A stretch of DNA of 35,197 nucleotides from Pseudomonadota bacterium (GTDB lineage Bacteria > Pseudomonadota > Gammaproteobacteria > Acidiferrobacterales > UBA6901): contig DAHXOO010000005.1 of the NCBI GenBank assembly GCA_027364845.1, positions 1 to 35,197 on the forward strand, written 5' to 3'. Below are positions 29,648 to 35,197 of this stretch, piece by piece. Position numbers and translations under genes: made by a program. How positions within the stretch are numbered: the first letter of the stretch is position 1; each line of letters begins with the position of its first letter. The notes below the pieces were generated by a model that was not told the origin of the DNA, ran no database searches, and worked only from the letters and a program-made list of their open reading frames with translations.

Positions 29648-29661
29648 ACTTTGCGCAAAGT
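29648..29661. promoter_or_regulatory. Perfect 14-bp palindrome in a divergent promoter region
   Basis: ACTTTGCGCAAAGT is perfectly self-complementary and lies in the 227-bp region between the divergent lhr (ATG at 29564) and phosphodiesterase (ATG at 29792) genes. The length and two-fold symmetry fit an operator for a dimeric repressor serving either gene. No cognate regulator is identifiable, and no clear -35/-10 pair could be assigned nearby. Confidence 0.35.
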
Positions 29662-29791
29662 ATCCATGTCTCAAGCGAAAATGGACGCAAAACGCCATGC
29701 GGCGTGCGGGTATCCTTGGCCTGCATAATTCGGTAACATCGGATCCTACTCAGCAGTATGCAGGGATGCGCAATAGCGGACCAAGGTGACC

Positions 29792-30952
29792 ATGCCACTC
29801 CCCGATTATCGAGGTGGCAGCATAGTGAACCTCATGGCCTCTCTGGTCACAGGGTTGGGTGGTGGCGACACCGGCTATATTTCTCTCGCAGCGCTGGGAG
29901 CTGAAGCGATTGCCAGCCGCCGGCACGCAATATTGCTGATTATCGATGGACTTGGTCACGAGCATCTGATCCGCTCTGAACCCGGAGCCGCCCTGCGGCG
30001 CGGACTGCGCGGGCGCATCACCTCGGTGTTTCCTTCCACGACAGCGACCGCGATAACCACGTTTCTGACTGCGACTGCTCCACAACAGCATGGTCTTACC
30101 GGCTGGTTCACTTTTTTTCGTGAGCTGGGTAGCGTTGTTGCCGTGCTCCCTTTCCAGGATCGCCATGGAGGCTCAGGGCTCGAGGAAAATGGTATTGATG
30201 CAGGGCAGCTGTTTGGAAATCGATCGGTGTTCGATCGTATCCGTCGTCGCTGCTACATGGTGACGCCACGGCGTTTAATAGACTCGGCATTCAATGTTGC
30301 CCACAGTCACGGTGCGATACGGCGCGCCTACAACACGCTTCCGCAGTTTTTCGACGCGATTGGAAGATGTCTCGATGACGGAGCCGAACCAAGCTTTACC
30401 TATGCCTACTGGCCGGAGCTGGACCGGCTAGCACATGAGCATGGCGTTGCGAGCCGTCAGGTGTCGATGCACCTGGAAGAACTCGATGCTGCCTTCGACT
30501 ATTTTCTCGACGCCATACGTGGTCGCGACGCCATCGTGATTGTAACTGGAGATCATGGGTTCATCGACACCACTCCTGACACCGTAATCGAGTTGGAAGC
30601 TCATCCGGTTCTGGCGGAAACGCTGGTTATGCCTTTATGCGGAGAGAGGCGCGCAGCGTTTTGCTACGTGCGTCCGGACAAATGCATCCAGTTTGAGAGC
30701 TACGTCAAAACACGACTCGATCGTGAGGCAACTCTGATCAGCAGTGCCGAATTGCTACGGCAGGGATATTTCGGCCTCGGAACACCACATTCGCGCCTGA
30801 CTGATCGAATTGGCCACTATGCCTTGATCATGAACGAGAATTTCATGATCAAGGATTGGTTGGCGGGCGAGCGCCGGCATATTCAGGTGGGTGTGCATGG
30901 TGGCCTGAGTCCGGAGGAGATGTTCGTTCCGCTGATCGTCTTCACGCCCTGA
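29792..30952 (+). CDS. Alkaline phosphatase-superfamily phosphodiesterase
   Basis: A 386-residue protein of the type I phosphodiesterase/nucleotide pyrophosphatase family. All expected metal and nucleophile positions are present: Asp52 in LLIIDGLGHE, the nucleophile Thr84 in FPSTTATA, Asp211 and His215 in ELDRLAHEHG, Asp254-His255 in TGDHGFID, and His369 in GVHGGLSPEE. There is no signal peptide, so the enzyme is probably cytoplasmic, unlike many relatives. The ATG at 29792 is preceded by AAGG at five bases; a GTG six bases earlier is also in frame. The substrate could be a nucleotide, a phosphonate or a phospho-lipid headgroup and cannot be chosen from sequence. A hairpin with a broken T run follows the stop codon. 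Confidence 0.85.
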   Translation: MPLPDYRGGSIVNLMASLVTGLGGGDTGYISLAALGAEAIASRRHAILLIIDGLGHEHLIRSEPGAALRRGLRGRITSVFPSTTATAITTFLTATAPQQHGLTGWFTFFRELGSVVAVLPFQDRHGGSGLEENGIDAGQLFGNRSVFDRIRRRCYMVTPRRLIDSAFNVAHSHGAIRRAYNTLPQFFDAIGRCLDDGAEPSFTYAYWPELDRLAHEHGVASRQVSMHLEELDAAFDYFLDAIRGRDAIVIVTGDHGFIDTTPDTVIELEAHPVLAETLVMPLCGERRAAFCYVRPDKCIQFESYVKTRLDREATLISSAELLRQGYFGLGTPHSRLTDRIGHYALIMNENFMIKDWLAGERRHIQVGVHGGLSPEEMFVPLIVFTP

Positions 30953-30993
30953 CGGCAGGCGCCGACTGTTGCAGGACCTGCCGGCCGGATTTC
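30953..30993 (+). terminator. Possible terminator after the phosphodiesterase gene
   Basis: A 7-bp stem CGGCAGG/CCTGCCG (30953-30959 with 30977-30983) with a 17-nt loop is followed six bases later by TTTCTT. It starts right after the stop codon. The long loop and imperfect T run make it a weak candidate. Confidence 0.35.
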
Positions 30994-31571
30994 TTGACTG
31001 ATGTGTTCAGTGATTGGTGGCACCGTACGTACGTGCTTCGGTTTCACCGCAGGTGCGGCTGGCTGCGGGAACGACTACGGAGAAGGATATCGTCACGCAT
31101 CGTTTGCTTCGAACTTCGACATCAGGCGGTCGCGTTGTAGATGCGATGCATCGAGTGTGGCTACATGCGCTTAGTGTGCGGTGGGTATACAATGGCCGTG
31201 TCGCTGTGACCAGCGCGAATCTGCGATTGGAACAGATGTTTCGAATCGAGACAGTGGCTGTGCCGGGGCCCGGCTTTTGCGGTTCTCCGCTCAATAGCTT
31301 CGCGCGTTCGGCTGGATGCCCGCTCGCGGATTGCGTTACGCGGGCTGTCACATAGAAGCTGGCATGGGTCGGGGCGGGTGGTACGCGCTCACGTTGCGTG
31401 GCAGGGTCGGTACCTCCTGATTGGTCTCAGTCGAGCGCACCGCCATGCAGTATGGTGACTGGGTTTTCCGGGGAGGTGTGCCCGGTTTTCTGAGGCAGAC
31501 GCTCATCGCATGGCTCTGTGTTTGAGCGTCACGGCGGACACTAGACCCGGATGCAATTGACGGAGGTGGAA
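30994..31571. other. Intergenic region upstream of the universal stress gene
   Basis: No gene is recognised. Frames of about 113 residues are open on both strands over 31007-31355, a frequent artefact in GC-rich DNA. The plus-strand frame reads somewhat protein-like (for example RVAVTSANLRLEQMFRIETV) but has no ribosome-binding site and no recognised family. A GCCGG-GGC-CCGGC hairpin followed by TTTT (31262-31278) could be a terminator or the end of a small RNA. No FNR-type box is found here. Confidence 0.35.
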
Positions 31572-32027
31572 GTGTACAAGAATATCCTGGTTCCGGTAGA
31601 TGGTAGCGATACAGCGAAAGCGGCCTTGCAGGAGGCCATAAAACTTGCTCACAGCGAATCCACGGGGTTACGAATCATTTATGTCGTTGATTCCGCTGCC
31701 TCCGTCTGGGATTCCGAATTCACTCCCATTGACCTCGATCAGATTCAGGAATCGGTGCGAAGCTACGCGCACGGTATCCTCGAGAGCGCGCAGCGCATAG
31801 CCCGCGACGGGGGAATTGATGCGGAAGCCCGTCTCGTCGAACCCCAAAAACCCGGTCAGCGGGTCGCCAAGGTGATCGCCGAGCATGCCCTAGAATGGCC
31901 GGCCGATCTTATCGTAATCGGTACGCATGGACGCCGCGGCCTCGACCATCTGCTGCTTGGGAGCGTTGCCGAAGGCGTGATGCGTACATCTCCGGTACCG
32001 GTACTGCTGGTCCGCGGACATCGCTAG
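31572..32027 (+). CDS. Universal stress protein (UspA family)
   Basis: A 151-residue single-domain Usp protein. It begins YKNILVPVDGSDTAKAAL, with the conserved Asp10 of the first strand, and keeps the ATP-binding signature GTHGRRGLDHLLLGS (117-131: G-x2-G-x9-G-S), so it is probably the nucleotide-binding type. The final strand is SPVPVLLVR. I chose the GTG at 31572 because GGAGG lies five bases before it and the family normally starts at this point; the in-frame ATG at 31551 lies before that ribosome-binding site. The gene is convergent with the HPF-cold-shock gene, 48 bp apart. Such proteins are commonly induced on energy limitation, oxygen limitation or stasis, which suits its neighbours. 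Confidence 0.92.
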   Translation: MYKNILVPVDGSDTAKAALQEAIKLAHSESTGLRIIYVVDSAASVWDSEFTPIDLDQIQESVRSYAHGILESAQRIARDGGIDAEARLVEPQKPGQRVAKVIAEHALEWPADLIVIGTHGRRGLDHLLLGSVAEGVMRTSPVPVLLVRGHR

Positions 32028-32043
32028 GCACGCTGCCAGAATG

Positions 32044-32060
32044 GCCGCGTGCGCGGCTTT
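32044..32060. terminator. Hairpin between convergent genes
   Basis: GCCGC-GTGC-GCGGC forms a 5-bp GC stem followed by TTT on the plus strand, in the 48-bp gap between the convergent universal stress and HPF-cold-shock genes. It may end the plus-strand transcript; it lacks a T run in the other direction. Confidence 0.4.
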
Positions 32061-32075
32061 CCTGCAGCCTGGCGC

Positions 32076-32639
32076 TCAGTCCGGGGCGCCATGCTTGCCG
32101 CTTGCCACCCAAGCTGCCTGGGGTCCTTCGTAGCCCTCTTCTTCGGTGTAAACCACTTCGGTACCCACGTCCAGACGCTCGAAATCCAGGTCGCGCAGGC
32201 TGTTTGCGTGGAAGTAGATATCACGATCGTCGGCAGTGCGCAGAAAGCCGTATCCTTGCGCCGGAAACATTCGAAGCACATGCGCATGGCGCACGATCTC
32301 TTGGGTTTTCACTTCGCCCCGTTCGCGGCGCGCGTAATCCTGCAACTGACGCCTGGCGGCATCGAATGCATCGCGGATCGCGACATAGACGTCTTCATGC
32401 GAGTCATTACCGGATGGGTCCCGCGTTACCGCGAGTTCGCTGCCAGGCACTGTAATGTCGATTCGTACCTGGTAGTGTTTGCCTTGATGCTGGTGACGAT
32501 GCATAGCCTCAACCAGAACGCGGCAGCTTGTGATTCGGTCGTAAAACCGGTCGAGCTTTTGTGCTTTCTTACGGATCGCCCCATCGATCGCTTCCGAATG
32601 GGGCATGTCGCGCACGGTGATTTGTAATGAAGCTGTCAT
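32076..32639 (-). CDS. HPF/RaiA ribosome hibernation domain fused to a cold-shock domain
   Basis: A 187-residue two-domain protein. Residues 1-105 form an HPF/RaiA-type sigma-54 modulation domain: LQITVRDMPHSEAIDGAIRKKAQKLDRFYDRITSCRV, a basic His-rich hairpin (MHRHQHQGKHYQVRIDITVPG) and the helix DVYVAIRDAFDAARRQLQDY. Residues 118-180 form a cold-shock OB fold with RNP-like motifs GYGFLRTAD and DIYFHANSL. Such proteins are expected to bind the decoding region of the 30S subunit and single-stranded RNA, stabilising idle ribosomes. I chose the ATG at 32639 because the domain begins there; an ATG at 32678 adds 13 residues and lacks a ribosome-binding site. Upstream is a long leader headed by an FNR-type promoter. 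The fusion is a known but uncommon architecture. Confidence 0.9.
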   Translation of the reverse strand: MTASLQITVRDMPHSEAIDGAIRKKAQKLDRFYDRITSCRVLVEAMHRHQHQGKHYQVRIDITVPGSELAVTRDPSGNDSHEDVYVAIRDAFDAARRQLQDYARRERGEVKTQEIVRHAHVLRMFPAQGYGFLRTADDRDIYFHANSLRDLDFERLDVGTEVVYTEEEGYEGPQAAWVASGKHGAPD

Positions 32640-33036
32640 AGTCAGGTTCCCATTTTTGAATTGATGCGTCGGGTCCATAATTGCGGCACCGCAACTGGAT
32701 TTCGCGGCGCAGGCTTCCGTGGATCCGGCTCAGATCTTTCTCAGCACGCGGGCATGCCGCCACGGAAAACGCCGTTGCCTATGTGTCGCCGGTATGAATA
32801 AAGCAGCCGCGGATTCCGGTGTCGAAATCGTCATATCGAAAATACCCCCTTTTGATATTGTCGAATGCGGGCAAGATCGGGAGCCACATTGTCGACGACC
32901 GCAGCAGTCTGTCTTGCCATGGACTCTGAAGCCTCCAGGTCGCTTCGTTCTGTTACTGCCTCGCCTGACGCCATGTGGCCGTATGAAACTTCCGGATTCT
33001 GCTTGCCTAAGGTGTCACGCAAATCCTCATGTTTTT
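32640..33036 (-). other. Long leader of the HPF-cold-shock gene, with short ORFs
   Basis: If transcription starts near 33030, the message has a leader of about 390 nt. It contains three short minus-strand frames. The first is a 7-codon frame MRICVTP whose ATG (33030-33028) coincides with the predicted first base. The second is a 63-codon TTG frame (33022-32831). The third is a 34-codon frame (32834-32730) that overlaps the second by ATGA and has AAGGGGG ten bases before its ATG. None has a recognised family. The leader may hold real microproteins or translational control; no T-rich terminator is seen within it. Confidence 0.35.
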
Positions 33037-33078
33037 CTTATACACAATTTCGCTGTATTGTGATTTGATCCAGATCAG
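33037..33078 (-). promoter_or_regulatory. FNR/Anr class II promoter toward the HPF-cold-shock gene
   Basis: On the plus strand, TTGATCCAGATCAG (33065-33078) matches TTGAT-N4-ATCAA at nine of ten defined bases. Read on the minus strand, a -10 element TATAAG occupies 33042-33037. The predicted start is then at 33030 and the box is centred at exactly -41.5, the classical geometry of an FNR-activated class II promoter. On the plus strand no comparable -10 lies at the right distance, so the direction is toward the HPF-cold-shock gene. Spacing and sequences are directly seen; oxygen control is inferred. Confidence 0.7.
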
Positions 33079-33340
33079 ACCCCGGGGTCGGTACTTCCCC
33101 GGAATATGCGGCTGGGACGCCGGATCGGGCCGATCTGCTCCGGAACTGTGGGGCATCGTGCCGGCCAGCGTATGGCTCTGGGCATTGCGATTAATCCGGT
33201 TTGATTGTGGCCATGCCGCTGTATCTGGCAAAGTAATTGACGCAGTCTCGCCCGTCGTCCAGTCGGCGCAGCTATGGCATTTTGGGTCCGAATATCCCTA
33301 TTCGTGGCTTGACAGCAGATCATAACCAGGCAGAGCTCAA
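33079..33340. other. Non-coding stretch between FNR site and small membrane ORF
   Basis: I see no supported gene here. Frames open on both strands are short and lack ribosome-binding sites. A TTGACA at 33309-33314 has no -10 partner at normal spacing. Confidence 0.3.
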
Positions 33341-33553
33341 ATGCGTTACCGAATCAACGGACATCACGCTCACGCTGCCGCCGTGGTCACCGATCATACG
33401 GTGCTGTTCACAGTGGTGTTGTCGCTGTTGCTCGGCATTGTGTTAGTCCGCCTCAGCCTGTATGGGCGGCAAAGATGGTTGACTTTCTGGGCTGCCAGCC
33501 TCGTGCTGGCATCGCTGATCTATCTTGTGGCCACGTGGTTGGGCTACCAGTAG
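33341..33553 (+). CDS. Small two-helix membrane protein, hypothetical
   Basis: A 70-residue frame with two strongly hydrophobic stretches: TVLFTVVLSLLLGIVLVRLSL (about 20-40) and FWAASLVLASLIYLVATWLG (about 49-68). A basic loop (YGRQRW) between them would favour a cytoplasmic hairpin turn. AGAG lies five bases before the ATG, a weak ribosome-binding site. I recognise no family. The clean membrane pattern and natural stop favour a real gene over a chance frame, but it stands alone between non-coding stretches. Confidence 0.45.
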   Translation: MRYRINGHHAHAAAVVTDHTVLFTVVLSLLLGIVLVRLSLYGRQRWLTFWAASLVLASLIYLVATWLGYQ

Positions 33554-34084
33554 GGGACACGCCGCTACTTCCCATCGAATGCTGGTGCCCATCAACCGGG
33601 GTAAACTTGATCCCTATGCTGCCCTTATCATCTGTATATCTGCATATTAAAGTGTTTTTTTGGGTGGGACACGATCCATCAGTAGAGCCGAAATGCCAGT
33701 CTCGCTGCCTTAAAATTTGGGGCGGAGCCCTCTTCCCGGCTTCGATCGTCGACCAGGCGGGTGTCGCGGCGAGTTCGGCACGAGGTGCTTGCATGCCGGA
33801 CCCGCCTTGCTTGTCTTGGTGTTCACGGAAGCGCGGCAGTCCTTGTGGGCATAGTGATGGATGCGATCGCGCAGACAATAAGGAGCCAGTTCGGGGAGTT
33901 GTGGACGCCGGTTCGTTGCATTGAATGTGGAGGTGCCGCGGGATATGCTGCGCGCGGGTACCGGAGTGCTGCCGGTATACCGGGAAACACCACGTACCAA
34001 GCCTGTGGGATCATCCTTTCACGCTAAATGTCGTCGGTGTCGCGGTCGCACTGGCAACGGCGCGTTGCTGATGGAGAAACGGCC
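33554..34084. other. Intergenic region without a recognised gene
   Basis: It includes an AT-rich patch (about 33625-33660) ending in a run of seven T residues without a strong stem before it. Frames of 88-149 residues (33475-33924 plus, 33761-34027 plus, 33710-34000 minus) overlap one another and have no recognisable domain. A CIECGGAAGYAARG stretch in the plus frame ending at 34027 is the only faintly protein-like piece. A decayed gene is possible. Confidence 0.35.
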
Positions 34085-34744
34085 ATGAAGCCGGAGTTCT
34101 GGTTGGAGCGGTGGCAGAACAATGAAATCGGTTTTCATCAGACCGAAATCAATGTGCATCTGCAAGACTATTGGATGCATCTGCGCGTACCTGCCGGTGG
34201 AGTGGTGTTTGTACCACTGTGCGGGCGGACGCGTGACATGACATGGCTGCGGGCGCAGGGCCACAAGGTCCTCGGAGTCGAGATTAGTCCGATCGCGGTG
34301 CGTGATTTCTATGCCGAAAATCGTCTGAAAGCCCAGACGAAGACCCAGCCGCCTTTCGATCGCTGGGAGGCAGATGGTGTGACCCTGCTGCGCGGCGACC
34401 TGTTCGATCTGAGTGCTGGCGACCTGAAAGATGTCGTTGCAGTTTACGACCGTGCGTCGCTCATTGCCTTTCCTGCGGATATGCGCCAGCGCTACGTCAG
34501 AAAGCTTGCCGCGATTCTGCCACCGCACGTCGGGACACTGCTAGTGGCGATGGATTATCCGCAGGGCGAAATGCCAGGTCCGCCATTTTCAGTTTCCGAA
34601 CGCGAAGTGCGGGACCTTTATGAGCCGAATAATCGCGTGGAACTTTTGCATACGCGGGATATTCTCGATGAGAACCCCAGATTTCGGGCGCGCGGCCTGA
34701 CGCAGCTTGTCGAGAAAGTCTTCTACATCCGGCCCAATGGCTAG
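34085..34744 (+). CDS. tpm: Thiopurine S-methyltransferase
   Basis: This 219-residue SAM-dependent methyltransferase matches the length of bacterial TPMT proteins (about 218). It opens with the family signature FWLERWQNNEIGFHQTEIN (5-23), followed by the SAM-binding segments FVPLCGRTRDMTWL (42-55) and GHKVLGVEISPIAV (59-72), then YDRASLIAFPADMRQRY and MDYPQGEMPGPPFSVS. In Pseudomonas this enzyme methylates thiopurines and is linked to selenite and tellurite methylation; the natural substrate here is unknown. The start at 34085 has GGAG eight bases upstream; an earlier in-frame ATG at 34028 has none. It is followed by a candidate terminator, so it is probably transcribed alone. Confidence 0.93.
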   Translation: MKPEFWLERWQNNEIGFHQTEINVHLQDYWMHLRVPAGGVVFVPLCGRTRDMTWLRAQGHKVLGVEISPIAVRDFYAENRLKAQTKTQPPFDRWEADGVTLLRGDLFDLSAGDLKDVVAVYDRASLIAFPADMRQRYVRKLAAILPPHVGTLLVAMDYPQGEMPGPPFSVSEREVRDLYEPNNRVELLHTRDILDENPRFRARGLTQLVEKVFYIRPNG

Positions 34745-34808
34745 ATGGCAGGATGAGATCTATTCCACTCATCTTGGAAGAGTAACGAGCGAGAAGGCGA
34801 CCAGCACC

Positions 34809-34830
34809 ATCGTCGAACGACGATTTGTCT
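34809..34830 (+). terminator. Candidate terminator after tpm
   Basis: A perfect 7-bp inverted repeat ATCGTCG-AA-CGACGAT (34809-34824) is followed by TTGTCT. It lies 65 bp after the tpm stop. A smaller stem GATGAG/CTCATC (34752-34773) precedes it. The T run is imperfect. Confidence 0.4.
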
Positions 34831-34866
34831 CACCGTCCTCCCGATTTTTTCGCTACACTTGCGCGG

Positions 34867-35197
34867 ATGACGGCTCTCAAGGCGAAAAAGCGCAGAACGA
34901 AGGCAACTCGAAGGCCCAGTGCCCGCTCAGCATTGGTTCCGCGCAAGGCCAAGCTAGGGCTGGCGGCAGCGGATATCGTGCTGGAGTTTGAATCTCCCGA
35001 CCTAGCTCCCTTGGTGGAACAGGTGCGTTCGGCCGGTGGCGCCGCCATCGGTGCCTATCATGAGCCGTTGTCCGGCCGGCCACTACTGTTGGCGGCGTTG
35101 CCGCTTTCGGCGGTGCAGCCAACGCCATTTCAGAGAGATTTGTCCCCCACGCATACCAAGCGTCTGGCAAGCAAGATCGAGGAGGCCGGTGCATTTC
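34867..35197 (+). CDS. ParB N-terminal-domain protein, 3' end outside window
   Basis: The frame stays open from the ATG at 34867 to the window edge (110 codons). After a very basic N-terminus (KAKKRRTKATRRPSARSAL), a segment about 50 residues in reads AGGAAIGAYHEPLSGRPLLLA. Next comes LPLSAVQPTPFQRDLSPTHTKRLASKIEEAG, the start of a ParB/Spo0J nuclease-like domain (box I-like PTPFQRDLS). It belongs to the ParB-domain proteins encoded apart from parA; canonical chromosomal ParB starts differently. DNA or CTP binding is possible but the key arginine motif lies outside the window. There is no ribosome-binding site; a -10-like TACACT at 34854-34859 puts the transcript start at about the ATG, so the message may be leaderless. 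Confidence 0.7.
   Translation, partial: MTALKAKKRRTKATRRPSARSALVPRKAKLGLAAADIVLEFESPDLAPLVEQVRSAGGAAIGAYHEPLSGRPLLLAALPLSAVQPTPFQRDLSPTHTKRLASKIEEAGAF

Noticed and set aside
31007-31355. Roughly 113-codon frames on both strands
   Set aside because: Simultaneous opening on both strands without ribosome-binding sites or recognised family is more likely compositional than coding.
33710-34000. 96-codon minus frame upstream of tpm
   Set aside because: Rich in Arg, Pro and Ser, no domain, no ribosome-binding site, and overlapped by open frames on the other strand.
1-35197. Search for tRNA, rRNA, CRISPR arrays, insertion sequences and integrase-type genes
   Set aside because: No regularly spaced repeats, no transposase or integrase motifs and no convincing tRNA fold were found by reading; a covariance-model scan would settle small RNAs.

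Overview
This is a GC-rich, densely coding segment of a bacterial chromosome, most likely from a gammaproteobacterium or a close relative. I infer this from a LexA whose recognition helix and operator are of the E. coli type, a LexA-ImuA-ImuB-DnaE2 mutagenesis cassette, an AttEFGH-like export cluster, a YbhFSR-type exporter, a bacterial thiopurine methyltransferase and two FNR/Anr-type operators. The genus cannot be fixed from sequence reading alone. I see no tRNA, rRNA, CRISPR array, insertion sequence or phage gene.

Layout. (1) 1-4554, minus strand: a three-gene ABC export operon (ATPase, fused FtsX-type permease, secreted AttH/CrtC-like lipocalin-fold protein) ending in a hairpin terminator at 17-35; 4763-5269 encodes a small two-helix membrane protein of unknown function. 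(2) 5551-11671, plus strand: an SOS mutagenesis cassette in which lexA, imuA and imuB overlap and dnaE2 follows after a 275-bp gap. A LexA box lies directly downstream of the -10 element. (3) 12145-18538, plus strand: a complete tripartite exporter: TolC-like outer-membrane protein, HlyD-like adaptor, double-ATPase YbhF-like protein and two ABC-2 permeases. (4) 18750-25098, plus strand: acetate kinase-like protein, phosphoketolase and alpha-glucan phosphorylase behind a perfect FNR-type palindrome, a route from stored glycogen to acetyl phosphate, acetate and ATP. (5) 25215-29564, minus: a full-length Lhr helicase, divergent from a phosphodiesterase/phosphatase-superfamily gene (29792-30952). 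(6) 31572-33078: a universal stress protein gene convergent with a gene for a ribosome hibernation factor (HPF/RaiA) fused to a cold-shock domain. The latter has a well-formed candidate class II FNR promoter about 390 bp upstream. (7) 33341-35197: a small membrane ORF, thiopurine S-methyltransferase, and the start of a ParB-domain gene cut by the window edge.

How it fits together. Regions 4 and 6 suggest a low-oxygen or energy-limitation programme: glycogen breakdown with substrate-level ATP formation on one side, ribosome protection and stress tolerance on the other, each headed by an FNR-type site. Region 2 gives damage-inducible error-prone repair. The exporters in regions 1 and 3 handle lipophilic or toxic compounds whose identity cannot be read from the sequence. 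No feature is an obviously new defence or mobile system. The least explained parts are the long, possibly translated leader of the HPF-cold-shock gene, the structured spacers at 5443-5510 and 8547-8565, and several candidate operators.
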